Counted from the stretch's first letter, positions 52,830 through 62,939 are shown. The stretch is 64,000 nt of DNA from Salinibacterium sp. NK8237 (GCF_015864955.1 NZ_JADYWE010000001.1:1550001-1614000), one strand, 5' to 3'. Made by a program: numbers and translations. The notes: generated from the sequence alone by a model not told the origin.

Positions 52830-53683
52830 CGACCGCAACTCCCCCGCCCGGCCCCACCCCGGCATCCGTTCCCGCAGCACCCGTAGAGCACTCAGCGCTG
52901 AACGTGCCGCCGCGCCCGCGAGGCCGCTGGAAGCCCTGGGTTGCCGTGGCTGTCGTGCTCGTCATCACGATCATCACGTTCAGTCCGCAGTGGGGAGTCG
53001 CCTTCTCCTTTGATGCGATTGCTCGCAATTGGCAGAACGGTGCAGGCAAGATCGCGCAGTTGCTGGTTCCTGACTGGTCGTTCTTTCCGCGCACTCTCGC
53101 GCCGCTGCTCGAAACCCTGCAGATGGCGGTGATCGCGACCGCAGTGGGAGCCTTGATCTCGCTCCCGCTGAGCCTGTGGGCGGCGCGCCTCACTAACCCA
53201 CACCCGCTGTTGCGTGGGATCGTGCGCACGATCTTGAACGTCATCCGTGCTGTGCCCGAACTGTTGTATGCCGCAATTCTTGTCGCGATGGTCGGCGTCG
53301 GCGCCCTGCCCGGCATCATCGCGCTCGTGCTCTTCAACGTGGGCATCATCGTCAAGCTGGTGTCTGAAGCGATCGAAAGCAACGATGCCGGCCCGCTCGA
53401 AGCCGCTCGCGCTGCCGGTGGCACAGGAGCACAAGTGAACCGGGCCGCAGCCTTGCCCGATGTGTGGCCGGCCTTCGCCAATCAGAGCCTGTATGTGCTC
53501 GAACTCAATGTGCGCGCATCCACGGTTCTCGGCCTGGTCGGCGCCGGCGGTCTTGGTCTGCTGATTGACGCCGTGCGCACCTTCTACCGCTACGACCAAC
53601 TGTCGCTCATCATCCTGGAAATCCTGGTGGTGGTCGTCGTCATTGACGTGGTGTCGTCATCGATTCGAAAGAGGCTCGTATGA
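52826..53683 (+). CDS. phnE: PhnE-type ABC permease (first)
   Basis: A 285-residue permease of about six helices. The EAA-type loop is [32 protein letters not shown], and the conserved [17 protein letters not shown] follows. A Pro-rich cytoplasmic N-terminus of about 30 residues precedes TM1. Overlaps both neighbours by 4 bases. Confidence 0.92.
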   Translation: MTTATPPPGPTPASVPAAPVEHSALNVPPRPRGRWKPWVAVAVVLVITIITFSPQWGVAFSFDAIARNWQNGAGKIAQLLVPDWSFFPRTLAPLLETLQMAVIATAVGALISLPLSLWAARLTNPHPLLRGIVRTILNVIRAVPELLYAAILVAMVGVGALPGIIALVLFNVGIIVKLVSEAIESNDAGPLEAARAAGGTGAQVNRAAALPDVWPAFANQSLYVLELNVRASTVLGLVGAGGLGLLIDAVRTFYRYDQLSLIILEILVVVVVIDVVSSSIRKRLV

Positions 53684-54477
53684 CCGCCATCGCTCCTCCG
53701 CGGCCACGCCGCACCCTGCGCAACGCCCTCTGGCTAGTAACGACCGCGATTGTGGTTGCCGCCTTCTGGTCGGTCGACATCCAATGGGATCGCCTGCTCG
53801 ATCTGCCCGCCGAGATCGCCCGCTATACCTGGCTAATGTTTGCCAGCCCCGACTGGTCGAAGCTACCCGAGGCGCTCTTTCAAACCTGGCGCTCGGTCGC
53901 GATGGCCTGGGTCGGCACTGTGATCGCGATCATCTTGGCAACGCCGTTGAGCTTTGTGGCCGCCCGCGACTTCGGGCCAGCGCCCGTGCGCGCCGTGCTG
54001 CGCGTCGGGTTCTCCCTCATTCGTGCGGTGCCCGAGATCATCATCGCGATTGTGATCCTCTCGGTCACGGGGCTCACTCCCCTCACCGGGGCAATCGCGC
54101 TCGGCATCAATGGCATCGGCACCCTCGGCAAGTGGGGCTACGAATCCATCGAGGGCGTGCCGCGTGGTCCCATCGAATCCACGCGCGCCGCCGGCGGTTC
54201 TTGGTCGCAAGTGGTGCGCTGGGGAGTGTGGCCATCGGCCAGCCCCGAGTTCATGTCGTTTTGGCTCTACCGCTTCGAGATCAATGTTCGCTCGTCAGCC
54301 GTGCTCGGTTTGATTGGTGTCGGGGGCATCGGTGACATGCTTACCTCCTACACTCAGTACCGAGAATGGTCGACTGTCGGGATGCTGTTGATTGTTGTCG
54401 TGGTCGTCACGATGACCATCGATGCCATTTCGGGTCGCATCCGCCGCCGCATCACCGAAGGAGCACGCCTGGCATGA
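53680..54477 (+). CDS. phnE: PhnE-type ABC permease (second)
   Basis: A 265-residue permease, paralogous to the preceding one. EAA-type loop is ESIEGVPRGPIESTRAAGGSWSQVVRWGVWP, then NVRSSAVLGLIGVGGIGDML. Together they form the heterodimeric membrane channel of the transporter. Stop overlaps the RpiR ATG by 4 bases. Confidence 0.92.
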   Translation: MTAIAPPRPRRTLRNALWLVTTAIVVAAFWSVDIQWDRLLDLPAEIARYTWLMFASPDWSKLPEALFQTWRSVAMAWVGTVIAIILATPLSFVAARDFGPAPVRAVLRVGFSLIRAVPEIIIAIVILSVTGLTPLTGAIALGINGIGTLGKWGYESIEGVPRGPIESTRAAGGSWSQVVRWGVWPSASPEFMSFWLYRFEINVRSSAVLGLIGVGGIGDMLTSYTQYREWSTVGMLLIVVVVVTMTIDAISGRIRRRITEGARLA

Positions 54478-55334
54478 ATTGGACAGGAAACTCTGACGCA
54501 TCGCCCACCGCGCGCATTGCGACGGTGCGTAACGCGCTCGTTCCGAGCGAAGACAAGTTCATTCAACTGTTGCTCGATGATCCGGCAGCCGCGGTCGAAA
54601 ACACGGCTCAAGAAATCGCCGACCGGGCCGGTGTTGCTCGGTCCACTGTCATCCGCGCCTGCCAGCGTCTCGGTTACCGTGGCTACCCGCAATTGCGGGT
54701 GGCCCTCACGCGCGAGCTTGCCCAAACCGAGGCTCGCGATGTCACCTACGAGAAGGGTGCGCTTGGCCGCATCCGAGCCGAAGTGGATGCTCTCGCCGCC
54801 GCCCTGCCGCACATCACGGCCGCGCTGGATAGTGACGGCCTCGATGCGGCGATCACCCGTATCGCGACCGCTCGACGCCTGCTCGTGATCGCTAATGGAC
54901 TCTCGTCTGCCCAAGCCAGCGACTTGGCCATGCGGCTGACGGCGGTCGGTCGACCGTCGGAGTATGTGGCGGATGCCATTGGCCAGCAGATCGCCGCCCG
55001 CGGCCTTGCCACCAAGGACGCCTGCGTGGTTATCAGTGGTAGTGGCGCCAATGAGGCGACGCTGCGTTCCGCTCGCGCCGTTCGCGCCTCGGGAGCACAC
55101 CTGATTGCGGTGACGTCGTTTGCGCAGTCGCCGCTCGTGGAACTCGCCGACAACGCGATCGTGATTGCGCCGGCTACGGGGTCGTTCCGTCACGAGCTGG
55201 AGCACACCTCGCGGGTCTCGCACACGATTCTGCTGGAGTCGCTCGTGGGGCTCGTCGCCTCAGAGTTGGGCGAGACGGCCGATCAGACGCGGGCGCTCGT
55301 GCTTGATGTGCTGAGCGACAACCTCAGCGAGTAG
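54474..55334 (+). CDS. RpiR-family regulator (HTH plus SIS domain)
   Basis: A 286-residue regulator. The HTH_6 winged helix has ENTAQEIADRAGVARSTVIRACQRLGYRGYPQLRVALTREL. The SIS domain (about 125-265) has SSAQASDLAMRLTAVG and VVISGSGANEATLRSARAVRASGAHLIAVTSF. SIS domains bind phosphosugars, so its ligand may be a sugar phosphate. Last gene of the operon. It likely regulates the transporter in response to a phosphorylated product. Confidence 0.88.
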   Translation: MNWTGNSDASPTARIATVRNALVPSEDKFIQLLLDDPAAAVENTAQEIADRAGVARSTVIRACQRLGYRGYPQLRVALTRELAQTEARDVTYEKGALGRIRAEVDALAAALPHITAALDSDGLDAAITRIATARRLLVIANGLSSAQASDLAMRLTAVGRPSEYVADAIGQQIAARGLATKDACVVISGSGANEATLRSARAVRASGAHLIAVTSFAQSPLVELADNAIVIAPATGSFRHELEHTSRVSHTILLESLVGLVASELGETADQTRALVLDVLSDNLSE

Positions 55335-55357
55335 CTGGGGTATTCGCCTCAGGCGCT

Positions 55358-55702
55358 CTACTTGCTCGAGTCGGGCTCGCTGCCCGATGCGAGCTGCTCG
55401 TGGTGGTGAATGACCTCGGCAACGACGAAGTTGAACCACTTCTCGGCGAAGGCCGGGTCGAGGTGAGACTCTTCGGCCAGTGACTTGAGGCGGGCGATTT
55501 GGTCGCGCTCACGGTTGGGATCTGACGCGGGCAGGCCCTTGGTGGCCTTGAGACGACCAACCTGCTGTGTGTATTTGAAGCGCTCGGCCAGCAAATGGAT
55601 GAGGGCCGCATCAATGTTGTCAATGCTGCGGCGAGCGCCCAAAAGTTGCTCGCGCACTTCGGGGTCGACGTTGTCGTTGTGGGCCTGATCTGCTGCTGCC
55701 AT
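55358..55702 (-). CDS. AroQ-type chorismate mutase
   Basis: A 114-residue chorismate mutase of the all-helical AroQ type: RRSIDNIDAALIHLLAERFKYTQQVGRLKATKGLP and ERDQIARLKSLAEESHLDPAFAEKWFNFVVAEVIHHHEQL. It converts chorismate to prephenate for Phe/Tyr synthesis. The Arg/Lys pattern of the active site is conserved. Convergent with RpiR, divergent from pgm. Confidence 0.92.
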   Translation of the reverse strand: MAAADQAHNDNVDPEVREQLLGARRSIDNIDAALIHLLAERFKYTQQVGRLKATKGLPASDPNRERDQIARLKSLAEESHLDPAFAEKWFNFVVAEVIHHHEQLASGSEPDSSK

Positions 55703-55784
55703 ACAACGACTTTAGAGCGTACGGATGCTGCGTGTTTGCCAGATGACGCGCCGACCCCCGCTCGGGGGTGCGAGACTAGAACGC

Positions 55785-57419
55785 ATGAACGATCGCGCAG
55801 GCACGACAGCCCAGGCATCCGACCTCATTGATGTGACCGAGTTGGTGGCGGCGTATTACGCGCTGGTTCCGGATGTCACGATCCCTGAGCAGCGCGTCGT
55901 GTTCGGCACGAGCGGCCATCGTGGCTCCGCGCTCGACACCGCGTTCAACGAAGTGCACATCGCCGCCATCACGCAGGCGATCGTGGAATATCGTGCCAGC
56001 CAGGGCATCACGGGCCCTGTGTTTATCGGCCGCGACACCCACGCGCTCTCGCAGCCTGCCGAGACGACCGCGCTCGATGTGCTCGCCGCCAATGGCGTGC
56101 TCGCGCTAAAAGACGAGTTTGACGACTTCGTGCCCACGCCTGCGCTGAGCCACGCGATCATTGCGTACAACGCTGCCGACAACGGCGATGAGGCCGACGG
56201 CATCATCATCACCCCGAGCCACAACCCGCCCCGCGATGGCGGCTTCAAGTACAACCCGCCGCACGGTGGCCCCGCCGACAGCGATGCGACCGGCTGGATT
56301 GCTGACCGCGCGAACGCAATCATCGCCGAGGGCAACACGGCGGTGAAGCACGTGGGCGATGCCGGGGCTGAGAACACGGCAGCGGGCAGCTATGACTTCC
56401 GCGGACGCTATGTCGACGACCTCGAGAACATCATCGACATTGATGCGATTCGCACGGCCGGCATCCGCATCGGTGCAGACCCGCTGGGTGGCGCGAGCGT
56501 CAACTATTGGAAGCTCATCGCGGAAAAGTACGACCTCGATCTCACGGTCGTGAACCCCGACGTTGACCCGACGTGGGCGTTCATGACGCTCGACTGGGAC
56601 GGCAAGATTCGCATGGACCCGTCATCGAAGTCGGCCATGGCCTCCGTCGTCGCCCGCCGTGACGAGTTCGACATCCTCACCGGCAACGACGCCGATGCTG
56701 ACCGCCACGGGATCGTCACGCCAGACGGTGGCCTCATGAACCCCAACCACTACTTGGCCGTCGCAATCCAATACCTCTACACGCACCGCGAGGGCTGGAA
56801 CCCGGAAGCCGCAGTCGGCAAGACCCTCGTCTCGAGTTCCATGATCGACCGGGTTGCTGCCGCGATGGGCCGCGACCTCATCGAGGTGCCCGTCGGCTTC
56901 AAGTGGTTCGTTCCCGGCCTCGTTGATGGATCTGTCGCGTTCGGCGGCGAAGAGAGCGCTGGCGCGAGCTTCCTGCGCAAAGACGGCTCCGTCTGGACGA
57001 CCGACAAAGACGGGATCTTGCTAGCCCTGCTGGCCGCCGAGATCTTGGCGGTCACCGGCAAGACGCCATCCGTTCTGTACGCCGAGCTGGTCGAAGAGTT
57101 TGGCGACCCCGCCTACGAACGTGTGGATGCCGTGGCGACCAAAGAGCAGAAGGCCAAGCTGGGCAAGCTGAGTGGAGCTGCGATCGCGGCCACCGAACTC
57201 GCCGGTGACCCGATCACGGCCAAACTCTCGGAGGCTCCGGGTAATGGCGCTGCGATCGGCGGGGTGAAGGTGACGACGGAGTTCGCGTGGTTCGCGGCCC
57301 GCCCCAGCGGCACCGAAGACGTGTACAAGATCTACGGCGAATCGTTCAAGGGAGCGGAGCACTTGCGCCTCGTGCAGGCCGAAGCCAAAGCGATCGTCGA
57401 CGCTGCCCTGAACGGGTAG
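55785..57419 (+). CDS. pgm: Phosphoglucomutase, alpha-D-glucose-phosphate specific
   Basis: A 544-residue phosphohexomutase that interconverts glucose-1-P and glucose-6-P. The phosphoserine loop TPSHNPPRDGG is near residue 145. Metal-binding DADADRHG, sugar-binding GGEESAGASFLRKDG and the phosphate-binding RPSGTEDVYKIY follow. ATG 55785 (MNDRAGTTAQ) gives the usual length; the longer frame is Arg-rich and not conserved. Confidence 0.95.
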   Translation: MNDRAGTTAQASDLIDVTELVAAYYALVPDVTIPEQRVVFGTSGHRGSALDTAFNEVHIAAITQAIVEYRASQGITGPVFIGRDTHALSQPAETTALDVLAANGVLALKDEFDDFVPTPALSHAIIAYNAADNGDEADGIIITPSHNPPRDGGFKYNPPHGGPADSDATGWIADRANAIIAEGNTAVKHVGDAGAENTAAGSYDFRGRYVDDLENIIDIDAIRTAGIRIGADPLGGASVNYWKLIAEKYDLDLTVVNPDVDPTWAFMTLDWDGKIRMDPSSKSAMASVVARRDEFDILTGNDADADRHGIVTPDGGLMNPNHYLAVAIQYLYTHREGWNPEAAVGKTLVSSSMIDRVAAAMGRDLIEVPVGFKWFVPGLVDGSVAFGGEESAGASFLRKDGSVWTTDKDGILLALLAAEILAVTGKTPSVLYAELVEEFGDPAYERVDAVATKEQKAKLGKLSGAAIAATELAGDPITAKLSEAPGNGAAIGGVKVTTEFAWFAARPSGTEDVYKIYGESFKGAEHLRLVQAEAKAIVDAALNG

Positions 57420-57498
57420 CGAGCGCTCACTCGCGGGCGCCGAACGGCGCGGACAGCACCGACAACAACGGCGCTCGCACCGCTAGCACAGCGGCTCG

Positions 57499-58404
57499 TT
57501 ACGGGATGCTCCAGAAGTGTCCTGTAGCGCCGGGGTGGTCGACGGTGATGGTTTCGTCAAGGTCGCGGTAGTTGGTGTCGAGGTTATGGCCAACCATCTT
57601 GATGACGGTTTCGCCGTCAACAGTTTCGACCGAGGATACGACCTGAATGTGGTCGAGGAAGTCGTTGTCGTTCCAGTCGAAGACGACGAGGTCGCCGACC
57701 TTCGCTTGGTCACGCTCGTCGAAGCTCAACTGGGTTGCGCCGAGTTCGGGGTTGGAGTTGAGCCAGATTTCCATGGTCGGAACGTAGCCCCAGGCTCCGC
57801 TCCAGTCGGCGGCAGCGTCGTAGTTGAACCAGTCGGCGGTCATATCCCAGCCGCGCATCAGCAGCGATTGGCTGGCGAAGTTGGCGCAGTCGCCACCAAC
57901 GGAGTTGAGGTCGCCGTATTCGTCGACGTTGTAGTCTTCCCAGTGCTCCATGAGGTACTGCATTTGGTTGTCGACCGGGGTGGATGCTTCGTACGTGTAG
58001 TCGAGGGTCTCTGCGGTGGGTACCGCTGCGTCATCCGCCAGCACGGCGATGTCTACGGTTGACGGCTGAAAGTCGACGGCAGAGGGAACGGTGACGGTGA
58101 CGGTTTCACTGTCGGTCACGACAACGTCGGTTGCGGAGACTCCCCCGAAGGTGACATCGGTCACATCGTCAAGGGCTGTGCCGGTAATGACGAGAGATTC
58201 ACCGGCCACGAGCGTTCCCGTGGCGGAACTTATCGCCTGCACCTCGGGCTCGGCTACGACTACCGCAGCGACCGCTTCTTCTTCGGCTGGTGCCGCAGTT
58301 TCGGTGACGGGCGCAGCAATCACAACAAACGCGGTGATCGCAGCGACGACGCCAAGCGCAGCCGCAGAGACGCCGATGCGGCGCACGAGAAAGGAAGAAG
58401 CCAT
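57499..58404 (-). CDS. Secreted amidase-domain protein with IPT/TIG domain
   Basis: A 301-residue exported protein. A signal/anchor helix (about 9-30) and an acidic Ala/Val stretch precede an IPT/TIG immunoglobulin-like domain (about 55-135). The C-terminal amidase_6-type domain (about 145-300) has catalytic-type Cys in GGDCANFASQSLLMRGW and His in DFLDHIQVVSS. It may cleave peptide or amide bonds in the cell wall; the substrate is unknown. Convergent with pgm. Confidence 0.82.
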   Translation of the reverse strand: MASSFLVRRIGVSAAALGVVAAITAFVVIAAPVTETAAPAEEEAVAAVVVAEPEVQAISSATGTLVAGESLVITGTALDDVTDVTFGGVSATDVVVTDSETVTVTVPSAVDFQPSTVDIAVLADDAAVPTAETLDYTYEASTPVDNQMQYLMEHWEDYNVDEYGDLNSVGGDCANFASQSLLMRGWDMTADWFNYDAAADWSGAWGYVPTMEIWLNSNPELGATQLSFDERDQAKVGDLVVFDWNDNDFLDHIQVVSSVETVDGETVIKMVGHNLDTNYRDLDETITVDHPGATGHFWSIP

Positions 58405-58512
58405 CCGAATATTCTCCCAGACGACGGCTGGGTCATGACTCGGAAAGCGGAGGGTCTGCGCTGATTCATAGGAACTAGTTACGTGGCTTGCGCCTCACGG
58501 CGAGCCCGCAGC

Positions 58513-59466
58513 CTAGACGACCTTCGGCTCGCCCCACGGAATCCGCAGCCTGCCCTGCGCCAGCAGCACGCCCAGAATCACGAGCACAGCGCCGACGGGC
58601 TCATGCCACGACATCGTTTCTTTCAGGATGACGAAGCCGAGGATGACACCAATGACGGGCGTGATGTAGGTGACGGTCGAGGTGCGGGTTGGGCCCCATT
58701 CGGCGAGCACCCGGTAGTTCCAGACGTAGGCCATGCCGGTGCCGAGCACCCCGAGCGCGAGGAGGCTGGCCACCACGGGGAGGGTGAGGTTCACCGGGCC
58801 GGTCGCGACGAGCGGAGTCAGCAGAAGGTAGATGACGGCGGCAATGCCGATGTTCATGGTCGCGGAGGTGACGCCGGGCACCTTGTAGGGCGCCACAAAT
58901 TTGCGCTGGTAACTCATCGCGGCGCCGTAGCAGAGCGCTGCGCCGAGGCACGCGAGCTGGCCCAACAGGCTGCCGCTGATGTCGCCCGCTTGCCACGGGG
59001 CGATGATCACGAGCACCCCAAAGATGCCCAGGGTGACGCCCGCAATCTGTGAGCGCGACAGCTTCTCGACCCGGAACACGAGCGTCGCAAAGATCGCGGT
59101 CATGATCGGCGTTGTCGCGTTGTAGATGCTGGCGAGGCCCGAACTCACGTATTGCTCAGCCCACGCGAACAGCAGGTACGGGAACACGGCGAAGAGGAAC
59201 GCGAGCACCGTGAAGTGCGCCCACACGATGGGCTTGCGCGGGAGCTTACGACGGCTGACCGCAAACACCACCACGAGCGCGAGAGCGCCGAGTACCGCCC
59301 GGCTCCAGGCGACCTGCCCAAAGCTCACGCCATCCAAAGCCACTTTCATGAACAGAAAGCTGGAGCCCCACACCAGCCCGGCCGCGGCAAACCGCAACCA
59401 GGTTCCGAGCGGGGATGCCGTGTCATGCTTTTCGACCCGACCTGCGGAAGCAACGCGGGCGCTCAC
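58513..59466 (-). CDS. EamA-family (DMT) transporter
   Basis: A 317-residue protein with ten helices in two EamA repeats. First repeat: FAAAGLVWGSSFLFMKVALDGVSFGQVAWSRAVLGAL. Second: ACLGAALCYGAAMSYQRKF and VTYITPVIGVILGFVILKE. Exports or imports a small metabolite. GTG start overlaps the GNAT stop by 4 bases (GTGA). Confidence 0.9.
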   Translation of the reverse strand: MSARVASAGRVEKHDTASPLGTWLRFAAAGLVWGSSFLFMKVALDGVSFGQVAWSRAVLGALALVVVFAVSRRKLPRKPIVWAHFTVLAFLFAVFPYLLFAWAEQYVSSGLASIYNATTPIMTAIFATLVFRVEKLSRSQIAGVTLGIFGVLVIIAPWQAGDISGSLLGQLACLGAALCYGAAMSYQRKFVAPYKVPGVTSATMNIGIAAVIYLLLTPLVATGPVNLTLPVVASLLALGVLGTGMAYVWNYRVLAEWGPTRTSTVTYITPVIGVILGFVILKETMSWHEPVGAVLVILGVLLAQGRLRIPWGEPKVV

Positions 59467-60083
59467 GCGCGCGGCTCCTGTTCGAGACGGGCGAGCAGTC
59501 TGGCCTTCACGCCTGGCCAGTCGGAGTCAATCACGGAGTACACCGCGGTGTCGCGCCACGAGCCGTCGGCCCGCAGCAGGTGTTGGCGCTGGATGCCCTC
59601 GAAGGTCGCACCGAGTTTGAGAATGGCGGCGCGCGAACGGGCGTTGATGGAGTCAGCTTGAAGGCGCACGCGGTTGTAGCCGCTGTCGAAGGCAAACCCG
59701 AGCAGCAGGAGTTTCGTTTCGGGGTTCACGGCGGTGCCCCACACGGTCGGGTCGTAGGCGGTCCAGCCGATGTGCGCGTTGGCGTTCTTATCGTCGAGGT
59801 CACCGAGGGTGCTCACGCCGACAAGACGGCCGGCGTCGGGGCCAGAGCTCAGGCGGATGGCGAACGGCAGCCGGTCGGCGTAACCGAGGTAGCCAGCGCG
59901 CATCCATTCGATGAAGGATGCTTCGTCGGCGGGCAGCCCGGCAGGGCCGCCACCGTAGCCACCGGCAAAGACCGCGGGCACACCGAGGGCGGGCCAGAGG
60001 TCAGCGAGGTGCGCTTCGGTCAGGGGTTCAACGGAGACGAAGGTTCCCTGAAGGATGCGGGGCTGCGGGCGCGTTACGGTCAC
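59463..60083 (-). CDS. RimJ/RimL-type GNAT acetyltransferase
   Basis: A 206-residue GNAT of the ribosomal-alanine acetyltransferase type. IGWTAYDPTVWGTAVNPETKLLLLGFAFD and NRVRLQADSINARSRAAILKLGATFEGIQRQHLLRADG are hallmarks. First gene of a pair with the EamA transporter. Bases 60084-60210 upstream contain no other gene. Confidence 0.88.
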   Translation of the reverse strand: MTVTRPQPRILQGTFVSVEPLTEAHLADLWPALGVPAVFAGGYGGGPAGLPADEASFIEWMRAGYLGYADRLPFAIRLSSGPDAGRLVGVSTLGDLDDKNANAHIGWTAYDPTVWGTAVNPETKLLLLGFAFDSGYNRVRLQADSINARSRAAILKLGATFEGIQRQHLLRADGSWRDTAVYSVIDSDWPGVKARLLARLEQEPRA

Positions 60084-60210
60084 TCAGAAATCTTCCCACC
60101 TCGCTACGACATCGCACCCGCGGATTTCGGACCTTCACCCACCGATTACGGCCGTTCGGTCCAGCCATCCCCGATTGGCTACCCCGAACACTCCACCGCC
60201 AACGCAGAAA

Positions 60211-60242
60211 CGGCACGCCCCGGATCTCTCCGGTGCGTGCCG
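60211..60242 (-). terminator. Intrinsic terminator of purA
   Basis: CGGCACGC (60211-60218) pairs with GCGTGCCG (60235-60242), with an inner CCGGA/TCCGG around a TCTC loop. On the minus strand TTTCTGC follows. It lies 27 bases past the purA stop. Confidence 0.85.
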
Positions 60243-60268
60243 CTTGAGTGCGAACTAGGTGTCGAGGC

Positions 60269-61555
60269 TTAGTCGACGAGGTCGTGACGAACGATGATTT
60301 CGTCGCGGCCGGGGCCAACGCCGATCGCTGACATGCGGGCGCCGCTCATTGCTTCAATGGCGAGCACGTAGTCTTGCGCGTTCTTGGGCAGGTCTTCGAA
60401 GGTGCGAGCGCCAGTAATGTCTTCATCCCAGCCGGGGAACTCTTCGTAGATCGGCACCGAGTGGTGGAAGTCGGACTGAGAGACAGGCATCTCGTCGAAG
60501 CGCACACCGTCAACGTCATACGCGACACAGACGGGAATCGTTTTGAGGCCGGTGAGCACGTCGAGCTTGGTGAGCACGAAGTCGGTGACGCCGTTGACGC
60601 GCGCTGTGTAGCGGGCGATGGGGGCGTCGTACCAACCACAGCGACGCGGACGCCCGGTGGTGGTTCCGAACTCAAAACCGTGGGAACGCAAGAACTCGCC
60701 AGACTCATCGTGCAGTTCGGTCGGGAACGGGCCGGCACCAACGCGAGTTGTGTAGGCCTTGACGATTCCAATGATGCGCTCGAGGCGGTTGGGGGCAACG
60801 CCCGAACCGGTAGCCGCGCCACCGGAGGTGGAGTTGGAGGACGTGACGAACGGGTACGTGCCGTGGTCAACATCCAGCATCGTGGCCTGGCCACCCTCGA
60901 AGAGCACAATCTCGCCATCGTCGAGTGCCTTGTTCAGCAGCAGACCGGTGTCGGCGACCATGGGGCGCAAACGGTCGGCATAGCTGAGCAGTTCGGTGAC
61001 GATCTCTTCAACCTCGATTGCGCGACGGTTGTAGACCTTCACGAGCAGGTGGTTCTTCTGGTCGAGAGCGCCCTCAACCTTTTGACGAAGAATGTTCTCG
61101 TCAAAGAGGTCTTGAATCCGGATGCCGACACGGTTGATCTTGTCGGCATACGCCGGACCAATTCCGCGACCGGTCGTGCCGATCTGGCGCTTGCCGAGGA
61201 AGCGTTCCGTCACCTTGTCGAGGGTGCGGTGGTAGTTGGTGATGACGTGCGCGTTGGCACTCACCAGCAGCTTGGAGACGTCGACGCCACGGGCGATCAG
61301 AGCATCCAGTTCTTCAAAAAGAACTTCGACGTCGATGACGACACCGTTGGAGATGATCGGGGTGACGCCTTCGGTGAGGATGCCAGACGGCAGAAGGTGA
61401 AGCGCGTACTTTTCGTCGCCGATAACGACCGTGTGTCCGGCGTTGTTGCCGCCGTTGAATTTGACGACATAGTCGATGCGGCTACCGAGGAGGTCGGTTG
61501 CTTTACCCTTGCCCTCGTCGCCCCATTGGGCGCCGATAATGACGATTGCTGGCAT
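60269..61555 (-). CDS. purA: Adenylosuccinate synthetase
   Basis: A 428-residue GTP-dependent enzyme that joins IMP and aspartate toward AMP. The P-loop [44 protein letters not shown] and [10 protein letters not shown] are all present. ATG 61555 follows AAGGGATCC; in-frame sequence further upstream is not conserved. It joins purSQ and purL as the third purine-synthesis point in the window. Confidence 0.97.
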   Translation of the reverse strand: MPAIVIIGAQWGDEGKGKATDLLGSRIDYVVKFNGGNNAGHTVVIGDEKYALHLLPSGILTEGVTPIISNGVVIDVEVLFEELDALIARGVDVSKLLVSANAHVITNYHRTLDKVTERFLGKRQIGTTGRGIGPAYADKINRVGIRIQDLFDENILRQKVEGALDQKNHLLVKVYNRRAIEVEEIVTELLSYADRLRPMVADTGLLLNKALDDGEIVLFEGGQATMLDVDHGTYPFVTSSNSTSGGAATGSGVAPNRLERIIGIVKAYTTRVGAGPFPTELHDESGEFLRSHGFEFGTTTGRPRRCGWYDAPIARYTARVNGVTDFVLTKLDVLTGLKTIPVCVAYDVDGVRFDEMPVSQSDFHHSVPIYEEFPGWDEDITGARTFEDLPKNAQDYVLAIEAMSGARMSAIGVGPGRDEIIVRHDLVD

Positions 61556-61714
61556 GGTGGATCCCTTCGAAGAAGTGGGGGGATTACACCTCAGTCTACC
61601 CGAGAGCAGTCTTGTGCTTGTCGTAGCGATTTCTTGCGTGGCGGCGTAGCTGGGGACTCCGTGAGAATCGTGAGTGTTCATCGCCAGCGTCGGTGGTCCG
61701 TGTCAGCATGAAGC

Positions 61715-62827
61715 ATGTTCCGGATGCCACTGAACCACGTTTCCCCCGCTGACTCGCCTCGCGCCCTGTGCGCGATCGTTCCCCCGTTTTTGCTGTCGCG
61801 AATCGCGACACTCGACGACCCCCGCTTTGAGCGAGCAGCGCAGGCCGCGAAGCGCTCCCTCACCGACATCGGTCACGATCACCTCGATCATGGGCGTCAC
61901 GAGCACAAGCTCCCACCGCGGTCGCTGCGCCCCGATGAGCCAGCAGAGCGCGGCATTGTGAGCCGAGCCATTTCGGACGCCCAGACCGGGGAGACTCTGC
62001 CCGGCATCCTCGTGCGCTCAGAAGGAGAGCCCGAGACAGGCGACACTTCGGTGTCCGAGGCCTATGACGGCCTCGGCCACACCTTCGCGTTGTTCTGGGA
62101 GGTGTTTGAGCGTGACTCGATCGACGATCGTTCGTCGCCCCTCGAAGCGACCGTGCACTTCGGCACGCTCTACGACAATGCCTTTTGGGATGGCAGCCGC
62201 ATGGTCTTCGGCGATGGTGACGGTGAAATTTTCACCGGCTTCACTCGCTCGCTCAGTGTCATCGGTCACGAGCTCGCCCACGGAGTCACCGAGTTCACCG
62301 CGGGCCTTGTGTACCGCGGCCAGAGCGGCGCCCTCAACGAGCACGTCTCCGACGTGTTTGGGGCACTCGTCGAGCAGCACGCCTGGCGCCAAACCGCGGC
62401 CGAAGCATCGTGGTTAGTCGGCGAAGGCATCTTCACCGATGAGGTCGAAGGCAATGCTCTGCGGTCCCTGAAAGCGCCCGGCACCGCCTACGACGACGAT
62501 GTGCTCGGCAAAGACCCGCAGCCCGCTCACTGGGACGACTTCATCGTCACACAGTCCGACAACGGTGGCGTGCACCTCAACTCGGGCATCCCCAACCGCG
62601 CCTTCTGGAGCACCGCCGACACCCTCGGCGGCTTCGCGTGGGAACGTGCAGGCCAGATCTGGTTCGACACCCTCACCAATGGTTCGCTCACACCCCGCAG
62701 CGAGTTCTCGGAATTCGCTGCCGCCACCATCGCGGCCGCCGTTGCTCGCTTCGGTGACGGCTCTGACGAACAGCGCGCGGTCGCAGCCGGCTGGGCATTG
62801 GTCGGAGTGATTCCCGCCGAAGCGTGA
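61715..62827 (+). CDS. M4-family (thermolysin-like) metallopeptidase, protealysin type
   Basis: A 370-residue zinc metallopeptidase with a short protealysin-like propeptide (about 1-50, including CAIVPPFLLSRIA). The zinc motif is VIGHELAHGVTEF with the third ligand in GALNEHVSDVFG, and the later NSGIPNRAFW is typical. There is no signal peptide, as in protealysin. ATG 61724 is an alternative start. The inhibitor gene follows at 62940. Confidence 0.93.
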   Translation: MFRMPLNHVSPADSPRALCAIVPPFLLSRIATLDDPRFERAAQAAKRSLTDIGHDHLDHGRHEHKLPPRSLRPDEPAERGIVSRAISDAQTGETLPGILVRSEGEPETGDTSVSEAYDGLGHTFALFWEVFERDSIDDRSSPLEATVHFGTLYDNAFWDGSRMVFGDGDGEIFTGFTRSLSVIGHELAHGVTEFTAGLVYRGQSGALNEHVSDVFGALVEQHAWRQTAAEASWLVGEGIFTDEVEGNALRSLKAPGTAYDDDVLGKDPQPAHWDDFIVTQSDNGGVHLNSGIPNRAFWSTADTLGGFAWERAGQIWFDTLTNGSLTPRSEFSEFAAATIAAAVARFGDGSDEQRAVAAGWALVGVIPAEA

Positions 62828-62868
62828 CGCCGTGAGCTGAAACCCCGCTCGGAGGTGCTGCGTTGGTT

Positions 62869-62910
62869 CGCACCCTGTTCGTCGTACGCTGTTCGCCCGC
62901 ACCCTGTTCG
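62869..62910. repeat. Direct repeat between peptidase and inhibitor genes
   Basis: CGCACCCTGTTCG occurs at 62869-62881 and 62898-62910, with related GTTCGC spacers between. It lies just upstream of the inhibitor promoter and could be a binding site or a tandem duplication. Confidence 0.6.
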
Positions 62911-62927
62911 CCTGCACGCTGACCGGA

Positions 62928-62933
62928 TAGCAT
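62928..62933 (+). promoter_or_regulatory. -10 element of a probable leaderless inhibitor transcript
   Basis: TAGCAT lies exactly 6 bases before the GTG start of the emfourin gene, the TANNNT-N6-start arrangement seen for leaderless mRNAs in actinobacteria. No ribosome-binding site is present. The -35 element is weak. Confidence 0.45.
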
Positions 62934-62939
62934 GCACGT

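Noticed and set aside
50994..52880. Minus-strand open frame of 628 codons opposite phnD-phnC
   Set aside because: It is the antisense shadow of two clearly conserved transporter genes; the translation is rich in Arg, Gly, His and Asp, with no domain.
57437..57450. Small hairpin between pgm and the amidase gene
   Set aside because: Only a 5-bp stem with a GAAC loop and no T-run; too weak to annotate as a terminator.
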